Positions 49,557 to 58,494 of a stretch of 64,000 bases of DNA are shown in pieces. Location of the stretch: positions 49,690-113,689 of the forward strand of contig NZ_QHJF01000024.1 in assembly GCF_003259225.1 (NCBI RefSeq), written 5' to 3'. The notes under the pieces were generated by a model, which saw only the letters and a program-made list of their open reading frames with translations, ran no database searches and was not told the DNA's origin. Source of the DNA: Marinomonas arctica. GTDB taxonomy: Bacteria > Pseudomonadota > Gammaproteobacteria > Pseudomonadales > Marinomonadaceae. The position numbers and the translations under genes were made by a program. The first letter of the stretch is position 1; each line of letters starts with the position of its first letter.

Positions 49557-49886
49557 GTGTTTAATAAATATCTAATACCGAACGCGCACGACCTTCCAGA
49601 AGGCAAAGCGCTCAATATCACTGTCGAACAGTCTACTTTCTTAGTCACGAAACAACAGGGACAGATTATAGCTTTCGAAAACCTGTGCCCCCACCAAAAC
49701 AAACCCCTTAACTGGTCTTCTGAGTCTATACTTGACGACGAGGGCGATTATCTTCAGTGTCACCACCACGGTGCTCTTTTTTCACCTTCAGATGGTGTAT
49801 GCATTACAGGTCCTTGCCAAGGCAGTCAATTAAAGAAAGCCACTGTCGGAATGGAACAAGGCAACTGCTATCTGCTTTTTGCTTAA
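49557..49886 (+). CDS. Small Rieske-type [2Fe-2S] ferredoxin
   Basis: A 109-residue protein consisting only of a Rieske domain, with both ligand pairs CPHQNKPL (Cys-x-His) and CHHHGALF (Cys-x2-His). It has no membrane anchor or signal, so it is a soluble cytoplasmic electron carrier of the kind paired with oxygenases, although none is nearby. It starts with GTG 49557 and is divergent from mrcB. The partner is unknown. Confidence 0.85.
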   Translation: MFNKYLIPNAHDLPEGKALNITVEQSTFLVTKQQGQIIAFENLCPHQNKPLNWSSESILDDEGDYLQCHHHGALFSPSDGVCITGPCQGSQLKKATVGMEQGNCYLLFA

Positions 49887-49912
49887 CCGTCATTGACACC
49901 ATGACAACCATA

Positions 49913-49957
49913 ACAGACGATGGATATGATGAGATGACCTCTTAGCGAATCGTCTGT
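49913..49957. terminator. Possible terminator between the Rieske and DUF2798 genes
   Basis: ACAGACGAT (49913-49921) and ATCGTCTGT (49949-49957) form a 9-bp stem with a long 27-base loop, followed by TTC on the plus strand. It lies between two convergent genes, with no long T run. Confidence 0.4.
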
Positions 49958-49986
49958 TTCTACTGGCTTTCATACTAGGAAGCCAA

Positions 49987-50436
49987 TCAAGCTTTAGCCC
50001 AAAACACAGCCAGCTTTGGCTTAATCACAAGCGACATAAGAATAGAAATAACCAACCCTGCCGGTAACGCAGAAATAAAAGTCGCCCCCCACAAAGCAAC
50101 AAACTCATTTAGAACAAGAAAACCATGCAAGTTTATTGTCGTTACAATAGCCATAATGGACTCCATGATTACTGCCATGATAAGCCCGAAAACAATATTT
50201 TTTTGCATCATAGACAAAGTGTAAAACACTTTATTAACAAGACTATTCGTCGCAAGAGCAATCACACCACCAATTGGTGCAATACACAAAACACACAAAG
50301 CGAATGACGACAGCCAAGCACCAAGGAAATGATTCGAAAAACCTATATTTCGCCAAGTCATTAAGAAGGTTAAAAATCCACCAACGACAACAACAAAGCT
50401 AATAATGATTGCTATTTTTTGCACTTTTTTTGACAT
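49987..50436 (-). CDS. DUF2798-family membrane protein
   Basis: A 149-residue inner-membrane protein with four hydrophobic segments arranged as two similar halves (about residues 8-30, 40-65, 80-105 and 115-140), the pattern of DUF2798 proteins; function unknown. The second half contains NIVFGLIMAVIMESIMAIVT. It is divergent from the marR-type gene. The shared region has a strong promoter for this gene overlapped by two operator-like palindromes, so the regulator probably represses it. Confidence 0.8.
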   Translation of the reverse strand: MSKKVQKIAIIISFVVVVGGFLTFLMTWRNIGFSNHFLGAWLSSFALCVLCIAPIGGVIALATNSLVNKVFYTLSMMQKNIVFGLIMAVIMESIMAIVTTINLHGFLVLNEFVALWGATFISALPAGLVISILMSLVIKPKLAVFWAKA

Positions 50437-50479
50437 AGATGCACATCCAAGGAATGATAAGATAAGAATCGAAAACTAA

Positions 50480-50492
50480 TTGACTTAGTCAA
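50480..50492. promoter_or_regulatory. MarR-type operator-like palindrome 1
   Basis: TTGAC-TTA-GTCAA is a perfect 5-bp inverted repeat next to the -10 element of the DUF2798 promoter. Confidence 0.65.
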
Positions 50493-50520
50493 CTATATTG
50501 AATTAAGTTGACTTTGTCAA
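50492..50520 (-). promoter_or_regulatory. Strong sigma70 promoter for the DUF2798 gene
   Basis: On the minus strand TTGACA (50520-50515), a perfect -35, is followed after exactly 17 bp by TATAGT (50497-50492). Both elements are overlapped by palindromic operator-like sites. Confidence 0.75.
50508..50520. promoter_or_regulatory. MarR-type operator-like palindrome 2
   Basis: TTGAC-TTT-GTCAA (6-bp arms if flanking G and C are included) repeats palindrome 1 with centres 28 bp apart and covers the -35 element of the DUF2798 promoter. It ends 16 bp before the preferred marR start. Confidence 0.65.
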
Positions 50521-50536
50521 CAACATGGAAATCACT

Positions 50537-50983
50537 ATGCATAGTACTGAATCAGCGCTACAGACACTCTTCATGAACACAATTAGCGGATTAAAAACCT
50601 CTATGAAAAACATCATGAAGGAAAAGCAGCTTTCCCTATCTCCAATGTATTTCATGATTTTAAAGAATATTCACGATACACAAGACTGTACGGCAAATTA
50701 TCTTGCCGACGTAACAGAGAAAGACAAGGGTCAAATCACTCGATTGGTTCAGGAGTTGATAAATCAGTCGCTCGTGACCAAAATGCCAAACCCGATGGAT
50801 AAACGCAGTCAGTTTCTCAAATTAACGCCACATGGAAGGCAGTGTTATCAAGAGTTAGCCAGTGCCGATCAAGCGGTTCTTAAAGATATGAGGGCAAATA
50901 TTAGTGATGAAGAGCTGAAGCATTTTTTGACCATCGGTGAAAAAATGCTTTCTAACCTAAATACGATCAATCACAAAGCATAA
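50537..50983 (+). CDS. MarR-family transcriptional regulator
   Basis: A 148-residue winged-helix regulator, probably autoregulatory. The DNA-binding region LSPMYFMILKNIHDTQDCTA and TEKDKGQITRLVQELINQSL is followed by the wing PMDKRSQFLKLTPHGR. ATG 50537 has GGAA upstream; an ATG at 50525 sits only 4 nt from an operator-like palindrome and has no RBS. It is divergent from the DUF2798 gene, its likely target. The effector is unknown. Confidence 0.88.
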   Translation: MHSTESALQTLFMNTISGLKTSMKNIMKEKQLSLSPMYFMILKNIHDTQDCTANYLADVTEKDKGQITRLVQELINQSLVTKMPNPMDKRSQFLKLTPHGRQCYQELASADQAVLKDMRANISDEELKHFLTIGEKMLSNLNTINHKA

Positions 50984-51008
50984 TGCGTTTTACACAAGCA
51001 ATATGTCA

Positions 51009-51644
51009 TTAGATTTCTAACGCTAATTGCTCTAAGAAAGTGCGCATTATTTTTTCACGCCTCCTGCCTTCCAACCTGGCCGAAGGCGTATTTAAACTGT
51101 CCGCAATCTGAAACAGCTTATTGTAAAAATGATCGATTGAATAACGAGCATCATCAGGCTTACGCTCCTCGCAGAAGGGATCATCCGAGGCATATAAGGT
51201 TCTATTTAATGCACCACTCACCTGCATACAACGGGCGATACCTATCGCACCTAATGCATCCAAACGATCCGCATCTTGCACAATTTTAGCCTCAAGGCTT
51301 TGTGGATCGATCATGGCACTAAAACTGTGAGCACGAATCGCATGATGAATGGCGTCGTAATACTTTTCTGGGTAGGCAATTGAAGATAAAAAAGCAACGG
51401 CTTTGTCTCCTGCCAACGTTGAAGCTAAATGCCGCTGCGCATGATCTTTGGGTAAAGACACACAATCATGCAAATACGCCGCGGGTATCACTACCGCTAA
51501 ATCGGCTTGTTCCTCACAGGCCAATTGCCTAGCAACCTTAACCACTCGCTGAATATGAGCGAGATCATGAGCGACATCAGCGTGCTTTTGAGTATCTAAA
51601 AAGGCATAGAATTGCGTTTCATATTTGGCTAACCACTCAGACAC
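51009..51644 (-). CDS. HD-domain phosphohydrolase (YedJ-like)
   Basis: A 211-residue soluble metal-dependent hydrolase. The HD ligands are visible as HDLAHIQRVVKVA, AAYLHDCVSLPKDH and VQDADRLDALGAIGIAR, matching the YedJ-type group, whose substrate is unknown. It starts with GTG 51644 with GGAAAG upstream. It stands between the marR-type gene and ompW with no clear link to either. Confidence 0.85.
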   Translation of the reverse strand: MSEWLAKYETQFYAFLDTQKHADVAHDLAHIQRVVKVARQLACEEQADLAVVIPAAYLHDCVSLPKDHAQRHLASTLAGDKAVAFLSSIAYPEKYYDAIHHAIRAHSFSAMIDPQSLEAKIVQDADRLDALGAIGIARCMQVSGALNRTLYASDDPFCEERKPDDARYSIDHFYNKLFQIADSLNTPSARLEGRRREKIMRTFLEQLALEI

Positions 51645-51718
51645 GATTCAGGCTTTCCTACTTCAAAAATGATAAAACATTATAAAAGGTTTCACATATA
51701 AAAACTCACAAGTACCAA

Positions 51719-51747
51719 TAAAAAAGACTTTGATCCGAAAATCAAAG
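51719..51747 (-). terminator. Intrinsic terminator after ompW
   Basis: On the minus strand CTTTGAT-TTTCGG-ATCAAAG is followed by TC and a run of T residues, 30 nt beyond the ompW stop. Confidence 0.7.
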
Positions 51748-51776
51748 CCTTCATTGTCATTAATAACAGAAGAAGA

Positions 51777-52388
51777 TTAAAAGGTGTAACCAACACTGCC
51801 CATAAAGGTGACTGGATCAATATCAGTATCAATGGTGCCAACGCTAGTATGCACGTCAGTATTAATATCCATGTACCAAAGAGATGCGTTCGCAAACCAG
51901 TTCTGCGCAAAGTTGACATCGACGCCAATCTGGGCAGCCAAACCAAAAGAGTTATCAAGATTCACATCCGTACCAGCTAGCGCCCCTTTGCCTTTTTCAT
52001 CAAAGAAAACCGTATAATTCACGCCAGCACCAACATAAGGACGAATTTGACTGTTCGCTTGACCGAAGTAATATTGCGCCATGACAGAAGGCGGTAAATG
52101 CGAGACTTCGGCCACCTCGCCCAAACCTTTTGTTGATACTTTATGAGTAAAAGGAGTGGCTGCTAATAGCTCAACACCAAATTGCTCCGTTAACATATAG
52201 GTTAAAGTCACTCCAACTTGGGTATCGTTATCAATCTTTAATTCACCTGTATTCAACACATTATCGCTGCTCTCGTTTGGCATCACGGTAGCAAAACCAC
52301 CACGAACAAAAATGTCACCAGCATCATGGGCTAAAGCAACAGAGGAACAAAACGCAGAAACAAGGGCAATGGGAAGTATAGCTTTCAT
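51777..52388 (-). CDS. ompW: Outer membrane protein OmpW family
   Basis: OmpW is an eight-stranded barrel with a hydrophobic channel linked to small-molecule uptake and anaerobic adaptation. The 203-residue protein has a signal peptide (MKAILPIALVSAFCSSVALA), then GDIFVRGGFATVMP and a C-terminal aromatic residue (SVGYTF), standard for barrels. ATG 52388 has AAGGA upstream; an earlier TTG lacks support. An ANR/FNR-like site lies about 75 bp upstream, in keeping with FNR control of ompW in other bacteria. Confidence 0.9.
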   Translation of the reverse strand: MKAILPIALVSAFCSSVALAHDAGDIFVRGGFATVMPNESSDNVLNTGELKIDNDTQVGVTLTYMLTEQFGVELLAATPFTHKVSTKGLGEVAEVSHLPPSVMAQYYFGQANSQIRPYVGAGVNYTVFFDEKGKGALAGTDVNLDNSFGLAAQIGVDVNFAQNWFANASLWYMDINTDVHTSVGTIDTDIDPVTFMGSVGYTF

Positions 52389-52455
52389 AATCGATTCCTT
52401 ATTAGTCAAACAACATGTCTGTGACTAAAAGGTAACAGGATAAATATTTAAATTA

Positions 52456-52469
52456 TTAATCTAGATCAA
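52456..52469 (-). promoter_or_regulatory. ANR/FNR-like site upstream of ompW
   Basis: TTAAT-CTAG-ATCAA matches the TTGAT-N4-ATCAA consensus with one mismatch. It lies in the 313-bp divergent region between ompW and the transporter gene; otherwise I see nothing definite in this gap. Its centre is about 74 bp upstream of the ompW start codon, compatible with activation at -41.5 from a start point near 52421. Confidence 0.5.
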
Positions 52470-52701
52470 GGTTTTACTCTCCCGTTGGCCGCGATAAACG
52501 CAGCACATCGATTAGGTCAAGAAAAGATGAATTACCCCAATCAAATCACTTTCCACTGAATTGTGCAGATAAAACGATCAGACTGAAGATAGAATACAAA
52601 AAGCACACTAGTAAACCAATATAAATATAAAAGTAAACTAATTTACCGTGGCTCAATTTATCGGTAAACTTTGCAAAAATTTTCTTATGGAAGAAATGCA
52701 C

Positions 52702-53583
52702 ATGCCAATTCTTATAGCCGTTACCCTACTTTGGGCGTTTTCATTCAGTTTAATTGGGGTTTATCTTGCTGGCCAAGTCGACGCTTGGTTCTCTGTTCTG
52801 ATGCGAGTTTCCCTTGCAACATTGGTCTTTTTACCTTTTTTGAAGCTGCGCCAAATAGAAGCAAAAATCGCCCTAAAACTGATGGTATGTGGTGCACTAC
52901 AGCTTGGCATTATGTACGGCTTTTACTATCAATCTTTCTTATATCTCTCTGTTCCAGAAGTACTATTGTTTACGGTAATGACCCCCTTGTATGTCACACT
53001 CATCAACGACATGCTGGATAAACGTCTCAACATTGGCTTTGCCATCAGTGCATTATTGGCCATTCTTGGCGCTGTCGCCATCCGTTACCAAGGTGTGGAT
53101 GAAGGCTTCATCAAAGGCTTAATTATAGTGCAGTGTGCCAACGTGTGTTTTGCCGCAGGCCAAGTAGGCTATAAACGAATAATCGCAAAAGAGCGCCCAG
53201 ACCTGCCACAACGCACGGTATTTGGTTGGTTTTTTATTGGTGCCTTGGCGGTGGTCATTCCATGTTATATCGCTATGGGTAACACAGAACAACTGCCCAC
53301 AACGACGCTACAATGGAGTATTCTGATTTACCTTGGGATTGTTGCATCTGGTTTAGGTTATTTTGCTTGGAACAAAGGCGCGACTATGGTGAACATAGGC
53401 ACCTTGGCTGTGGCAAATAACTTGCTCATCCCAGCCGGCATAATTGTCAATGTGGTTTTCTGGAATCGCGATGCCGATATTTTTCGATTAGCCATCGGCG
53501 GTGGCATTATCTTGATGGCGCTTTGGGTGAATGACAAATTCAACCAAAAATTTACTAATGCAAAAGCAGAAACAGCCAAATAA
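52702..53583 (+). CDS. EamA/DMT-superfamily transporter
   Basis: A 293-residue inner-membrane protein with about ten hydrophobic helices in two EamA repeats, for example ILIAVTLLWAFSFSLIG at the start and IYLGIVASGLGYFAWNKG in the second. The family exports amino acids, metabolites or drugs; the substrate is unknown. I start at ATG 52702 with GGAAG eight bases upstream; GTG 52648 is a longer option. A clear terminator follows. Confidence 0.87.
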   Translation: MPILIAVTLLWAFSFSLIGVYLAGQVDAWFSVLMRVSLATLVFLPFLKLRQIEAKIALKLMVCGALQLGIMYGFYYQSFLYLSVPEVLLFTVMTPLYVTLINDMLDKRLNIGFAISALLAILGAVAIRYQGVDEGFIKGLIIVQCANVCFAAGQVGYKRIIAKERPDLPQRTVFGWFFIGALAVVIPCYIAMGNTEQLPTTTLQWSILIYLGIVASGLGYFAWNKGATMVNIGTLAVANNLLIPAGIIVNVVFWNRDADIFRLAIGGGIILMALWVNDKFNQKFTNAKAETAK

Positions 53584-53592
53584 CCATCCAAT

Positions 53593-53624
53593 AAAAATGC
53601 CCAATAAACATTGGGCATTTTTTT
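53593..53624 (+). terminator. Intrinsic terminator after the EamA gene
   Basis: AAATGCCCAA (53595-53604) and TTGGGCATTT (53611-53620) form a stem with a six-base loop, followed by TTTT. A runs on the other side make it usable for the convergent DUF2057 gene too. Confidence 0.9.
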
Positions 53625-53652
53625 ATCCGCAGAGGCACTACTTAGCCATGCA

Positions 53653-54381
53653 TTACTCTATCAACCATTTTTGAAAGGCTTTTTGATCTTCTTGATTGGC
53701 TTTTTTAAACCAAAACTGTGACATGTCGAGTTGAATACTGGATGCTGCAGGTTCGTATGAATCATCCGCAATCCAAATACGCATATCCTTGCGAGTCGCA
53801 TCATTGGATTGGTTGTACCAGAATTTCATCATATCTAACGCAACGTCTTGAGACATGGTGGCTGGTGCAGAGGCAGGGCCAGTAGAAGGTATTGTGTTAT
53901 ATGAAGCATTGCTCGCTGTTAAACGCTCAATCTCTGCCACATAATCACGTGTGTTTTGAAAACCGGATTTCGTTGCTAGAATTTGGTGTTGATAATCAAT
54001 TTCCTTGCCACTTAGCTCATCATGAATGGTAAACTGTGGATTTTTGGCATTCGCTTCGGCTTGCTTACGAGTCGATATATATGGCGCTTTTAACGTAAGA
54101 TAGGTGTCTTTTTCAAACTGCAAATCCAGCACAATCGGCTCGGACTGAAAGACCTGAGTGTCGCCACCACTGCGTAATAATTTATTAAAACGTACCACAA
54201 TCTGGTGCTGACCTTCAACAAGGTCTACTTTAAAGTCATTGCCAAATCGGCCCGCACTTTCAAGGTCAACATACATGATCTCAAACGACCGAGGAACCTC
54301 AAATGTTGCCGCCATTAAGGGCGATGTCATTGATCCACACAAAACGGTAAAAAATACGAAGATACGACTCTTTAAGCACAT
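53653..54381 (-). CDS. DUF2057-family (YccT-like) periplasmic protein
   Basis: A 242-residue exported protein with a signal peptide ending near SPLMA and a DUF2057-type domain (ATFEVPRSFEIMYVDLE, EGQHQIVVRFNKL, DTYLTLKAP). The E. coli relative YccT acts as an inhibitor of curli assembly; that role cannot be assumed here. The C-terminal third (about residues 175-242) has two similar short motifs, VALDMMKFWYNQSN and QLDMSQFWFKKAN. ATG 54381 has AGAGG upstream. Confidence 0.85.
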   Translation of the reverse strand: MCLKSRIFVFFTVLCGSMTSPLMAATFEVPRSFEIMYVDLESAGRFGNDFKVDLVEGQHQIVVRFNKLLRSGGDTQVFQSEPIVLDLQFEKDTYLTLKAPYISTRKQAEANAKNPQFTIHDELSGKEIDYQHQILATKSGFQNTRDYVAEIERLTASNASYNTIPSTGPASAPATMSQDVALDMMKFWYNQSNDATRKDMRIWIADDSYEPAASSIQLDMSQFWFKKANQEDQKAFQKWLIE

Positions 54382-54599
54382 AGAACACCTCTTACAACAT
54401 AGAACAAAAAAGAAAACAATTTAGCATATAGTTCTAGGTTATTTGTTTGGTAAAATAGGTGGATAAGAAACTTGCTAGATTTTGTCTTTTTTCATACCCT
54501 AAAAAAGCAAAATGAACAGTAAATTGGGTAGGCTACGGGTTGTTACAATGTGTTACCAAAGACGAATTAACGGCAAAGAACAGGATCCCACAGAAAATT

Positions 54600-55637
54600 A
54601 TGCCAAACAGTGCACAGACCCAGCTTAACCATACGCTGACTTTACGTATCATAGAACTGTCCATATTAACCTTGGCTTTTTCTTTGGTTATCAGGCCACT
54701 ATTTGTTCATTTATCTGACATTTTTCTATGGTCAGCTGTGGTAAATCTCATCCTGACCATTAGTTTCTATGCTGTCGTCAGAGCTCATCTTGTCCCAAAA
54801 TGGGAGATAACCCTTTCACTTATTGTCGCTCTTATCATTATCATGCCAACACTCGCCATATCCGGTGGAGTAAATAGCCAAGTCGCCTATTTTTTGCCTC
54901 TTTATCCTATTTTTGCAGCGTTAATAGGTGGCGCCAGAGAGTCTATTGCGATCACTGTCATTCTTGTAATTTGTACTCTGTTTGCGACAGTGTTTGGACA
55001 CCTTATTACCGATCTGACAGAAGAGGTATATTCCGTAGAAAAATCCCTTGATCGTGGTTTTTGGTTAACCACAGCGATTATTTTTAGTGCTTTTTTTGCT
55101 CATTTCTTCTTACGAAAATACGCGGAACTGACAAAAAAATTAAATGAAGAAAACACTCAAGATCCATTAACCAGTCTTTTGAACAGAAGAGGATTAAACC
55201 TCTACTTTAGTATAGAATTGGATAAAGCTCGAGTAACAACATCTCCCTTAAGTGTTATTTTAATTGATGTCGATTATTTTAAAAAAGTGAATGACATGTT
55301 TGGACATGATATTGGTGATATATGTTTAATCGACATAGGCAATTTACTTAAAAGCAATCTAAAAAACAAAGATTTTATTGCCCGATTTGGTGGCGAAGAA
55401 TTTATCATCATTCTACCCAATACCTCTCAAGGTGACGCTGCGTTAATTGCCGAAAAGTTAAGGAACCTAGTATCAAAAGAAGCCTTCAGTGATTTCAAAT
55501 TACCACTTACTATTACACTTGGTATTGCAGAATACAACGACCATAACGACAACACCTTAAGCATTATAAAAAGAGCAGACAAAGCCTTATACAAAGGCAA
55601 AGAAAATGGACGAAACAGAGTAGAACTCTCAGAATAG
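54600..55637 (+). CDS. Membrane-bound GGDEF diguanylate cyclase
   Basis: A 345-residue protein predicted to make cyclic di-GMP. It has five or six N-terminal membrane helices (about residues 12-175), then a GGDEF domain (about 190-345) with DPLTSLLNRRGL, VDYFKKVNDMFGHDIGD and the active-site loop RFGGEEF. The inhibitory-site position reads KNKD rather than RxxD, so product inhibition is probably weak. I prefer ATG 54600 to the TTG at 54540, although neither has a strong RBS. Confidence 0.88.
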   Translation: MPNSAQTQLNHTLTLRIIELSILTLAFSLVIRPLFVHLSDIFLWSAVVNLILTISFYAVVRAHLVPKWEITLSLIVALIIIMPTLAISGGVNSQVAYFLPLYPIFAALIGGARESIAITVILVICTLFATVFGHLITDLTEEVYSVEKSLDRGFWLTTAIIFSAFFAHFFLRKYAELTKKLNEENTQDPLTSLLNRRGLNLYFSIELDKARVTTSPLSVILIDVDYFKKVNDMFGHDIGDICLIDIGNLLKSNLKNKDFIARFGGEEFIIILPNTSQGDAALIAEKLRNLVSKEAFSDFKLPLTITLGIAEYNDHNDNTLSIIKRADKALYKGKENGRNRVELSE

Positions 55638-55765
55638 TCAACCTGAACTAGTCGTTATAAATTTCTGTCTCGCTATCTCATGATGAAGAACATCACAATC
55701 CATATCTTCAAGATCATTGCTAATTCGACAACCTACTTTCGTCCTCCAGTGATGTTTAAGGGTGT

Positions 55766-56245
55766 CTATTCCTTGTTACGCCACCGGCTATATTTGGAAT
55801 GCACCCCACGTGTAAATGCCGATGAGTACCCCTCAAGAATATCCACACCATATAGGATAGCCACTACAATAAAAGATAGTTTAATCGCCACGTAAGAATC
55901 AATAATAGCAATACATACACCAATGGCGGCTAAAGCCCAAATAGTTGCTGCAGAAGTAACACCAATCACAGAACCGTCTTTTGACAACATAACACCTGCC
56001 CCAAGGAAACCAATTCCGGTAATTACCTGACCTATAATCCGCGATGGATCTGTTATCTCAACCGCCACAAGCATAGAGGAAGAAATAAACACATAAGTGC
56101 CTAAAACAATTAACGCCGACGTTCTAATACCGACAGGCTTGCCACGTAGCTGCCTTTCCAAGCCGACAACGACGCCGCAAAAAATTGCCGTTGCAATTGA
56201 GCCCCAATGATAGGGAGCAATAGACAATAAAGATTCCATATTCAT
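55766..56245 (-). CDS. MgtC/SapB-family membrane protein
   Basis: A 159-residue inner-membrane protein with an MgtC domain. The conserved GVVVGLERQLRGKPVGIRT follows the first helix and GIGFLGAGVMLSKDGSV lies in the middle, in a set of four or five helices. In pathogens MgtC acts under low magnesium and on the ATP synthase; many marine homologues are unstudied. It is convergent with the GGDEF gene. Confidence 0.88.
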   Translation of the reverse strand: MNMESLLSIAPYHWGSIATAIFCGVVVGLERQLRGKPVGIRTSALIVLGTYVFISSSMLVAVEITDPSRIIGQVITGIGFLGAGVMLSKDGSVIGVTSAATIWALAAIGVCIAIIDSYVAIKLSFIVVAILYGVDILEGYSSAFTRGVHSKYSRWRNKE

Positions 56246-56329
56246 AGTATATTTCTTATAACGAAAAAGAAAAAAATAACGATCTCATCATAATGTACTG
56301 AGATTCTTGTTCCGTGTCACATGGCAAAA

Positions 56330-58330
56330 TTAACAAGGGACAAGAACCCAAGCAATAATTGGGTTTTTATAGCCATCTTGACACTTGTATTCTCGGTAAC
56401 CATTCGATCTTGCTGCACCAATAAGATACATCACTCCACCAAGCCGCAATACCGTTGCCGTAGTACCTTCTTTATTTAGCTGAGTCGAATCAATGTCTGG
56501 CCAAAAAACCTCCCCAACAACATGGTCTGGTGAAGAGCAGGCAATCACCACCCCTTTGTCTGAGGTAAATAAGGCTTTTACCCCCTCTTTCACCTCGCCT
56601 TGTTCTCTGGGCAAAATATCATTCAAGATTGCCTTAAATTCCGTCGTAGAATCAAAAACAATACCAATCCCACCAATCACTTCCTCTTCTTTCAGATCAC
56701 GCAGTGCAGCATTATAAATATAGGTTGACTCTCCATTATAACAATCAAAAACACTAAAGGATGAGACACAATACTGATATGAGTTTTTCAATCCAAAAAC
56801 CGCTTGAGCACCAGAACCTTGCTCCACTCGATGACCTACTTTTTCCTGGTATCTAGCGTCGGAAAACGCCACATAACAAGCCTGCTTATCATAAACATAT
56901 AAAGTATGATAAACAGTATAAAGTCGATGTATTTTTGCCAGTGTCTGCTGAAGACCAACTTTATCAATAGGTGAAGCCGACAACGCAGAGCGCAGCAAAC
57001 TACTTAATCCCCACCAACGACAGTCATTAGCTCGCTCATATAAATTACGGTCCATAATGTCAACTGCCAAACTCGCCTGCAACTTAATGGCATCTAACTG
57101 ACCAGAAATGATGGTGGAAAATAGAGAATCTATAGAATCGGCAAAGATTTTATCAATATCACGCCCAATCTTTTTAATGGCCTCTAAAACGGGCATAAAC
57201 TCTATCGCTTTCTCTCGAGCAGCGGTGATAATTCCATTTAAAACAATTAATTGTAAATCATCATTAATAGATATTGAACACTGACGAATATCGTATAAAT
57301 CGGCAGAAATCAGCCCAGTAAAATCAGAAAAGAGAGATGCACCTTCACTCTTATTACTAACAAAATGAGAGGGTTCACTGTCCAGATTTTCAACCGCTAG
57401 CAAAGCCGTCACGCGCCAATTTTCCGGGCCTGCGTAACCTTGATAAGCCTGTCCTTTAGCACACACTGCCACCACACTTTTTCCATTCACTGTGATCATT
57501 TGTAATGCTGTTTTTAATGACAAAGTTGATGAATACTGCTGATGGTACATTTTTGGTGCAAACAACACCTCTCCAGCACCATTTATAAGCAAAAGAGGAT
57601 TTTCTTGTCGAGCTGACGAAAGGCGTCCCATAATGCCTTCCAACTCATTCCGGAAACGAAAGCAAAGCACCAGCACGCCAATCACAGCATCATTTTCAAC
57701 CACAGCATTGGCATACAAAAGATTAACCTGCGACTTTTCCATCAACTGAGTGGCGCCAAAATATTCCACATACTGATTAGGTAATCGAACAGCTTGCTGG
57801 ATAAAAGAGTCCCTGATTTGTCCACTCCGTGTAGGCTGGTTCAACTGAAACACTAACTCCCCATCAGGCTTTAACAAAATCACATCTTGATAAACCGAGT
57901 AAATACTGACATAGGCATGTAAATGTTTAGCAATGGAAAGCCTATCCTCTTCATTTATATGTGCTTTTTTTAAAAAACGAACCACATCGTAGTCCGTCGA
58001 TAAAAAACCTATGTCCGCTGTTCGTTCGAAAAGATTACGAATCAGAACATCAATCGCCATCTGACAACAGGAGATATTTTGTAACAGCACTTTACGCGTA
58101 TGCTCGTTAATGAGACTTTCAACCAGCCGGCTCTGTAAATGATTAAACTGAGCCAATGTATCATCCATGTCTTTTAAAATAGTTGAGGCTACTTCGAAGC
58201 TATTTATTTTGCCAATTAGGGCGATTTTTTCCCACCAAATACTCAATGACTTTAAACCATGATCATAGCGTCTGACTCCTTTCATAACACGCTTCATGGT
58301 CTCTTGATGTGCAGATAGAAAAATATCCAC
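56330..58330 (-). CDS. Soluble protein with two tandem cache-like sensor units
   Basis: A 666-residue protein with no signal peptide, membrane helix or known output domain. It has two similar halves. The first has IDVLIRNLFERTAD (residues 93-106), YVSIYSVYQDVILLKPDGEL and GVLVLCFRFRNEL; the second has VDIMDRNLYERAND (423-436), HRLYTVYHTLYVYDKQ and GGIGIVFDSTTEF. The repeat distance is about 330 residues. Such patterns resemble double-cache ligand-binding domains, usually periplasmic parts of chemoreceptors, but here placed in the cytoplasm. It starts with GTG 58330. Function unknown. Confidence 0.72.
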   Translation of the reverse strand: MDIFLSAHQETMKRVMKGVRRYDHGLKSLSIWWEKIALIGKINSFEVASTILKDMDDTLAQFNHLQSRLVESLINEHTRKVLLQNISCCQMAIDVLIRNLFERTADIGFLSTDYDVVRFLKKAHINEEDRLSIAKHLHAYVSIYSVYQDVILLKPDGELVFQLNQPTRSGQIRDSFIQQAVRLPNQYVEYFGATQLMEKSQVNLLYANAVVENDAVIGVLVLCFRFRNELEGIMGRLSSARQENPLLLINGAGEVLFAPKMYHQQYSSTLSLKTALQMITVNGKSVVAVCAKGQAYQGYAGPENWRVTALLAVENLDSEPSHFVSNKSEGASLFSDFTGLISADLYDIRQCSISINDDLQLIVLNGIITAAREKAIEFMPVLEAIKKIGRDIDKIFADSIDSLFSTIISGQLDAIKLQASLAVDIMDRNLYERANDCRWWGLSSLLRSALSASPIDKVGLQQTLAKIHRLYTVYHTLYVYDKQACYVAFSDARYQEKVGHRVEQGSGAQAVFGLKNSYQYCVSSFSVFDCYNGESTYIYNAALRDLKEEEVIGGIGIVFDSTTEFKAILNDILPREQGEVKEGVKALFTSDKGVVIACSSPDHVVGEVFWPDIDSTQLNKEGTTATVLRLGGVMYLIGAARSNGYREYKCQDGYKNPIIAWVLVPC

Positions 58331-58494
58331 GATTTTTACTCTATAGGGTTAAAGGTTCCACTACATAGCAAGATATTTGCCAACAAAGCAATAAGATAGC
58401 TGGATGAAAAAAAACAAAATATCGCAATACAATTTCGTCTTATATAAGCAAGTTATACCAATAATCTTGCTTTACACAGAAGATCTGAAAAAAC

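Noticed and set aside
55680..55895. A 71-codon plus-strand frame downstream of the GGDEF gene
   Set aside because: Most of it is antisense to the conserved MgtC-like gene.
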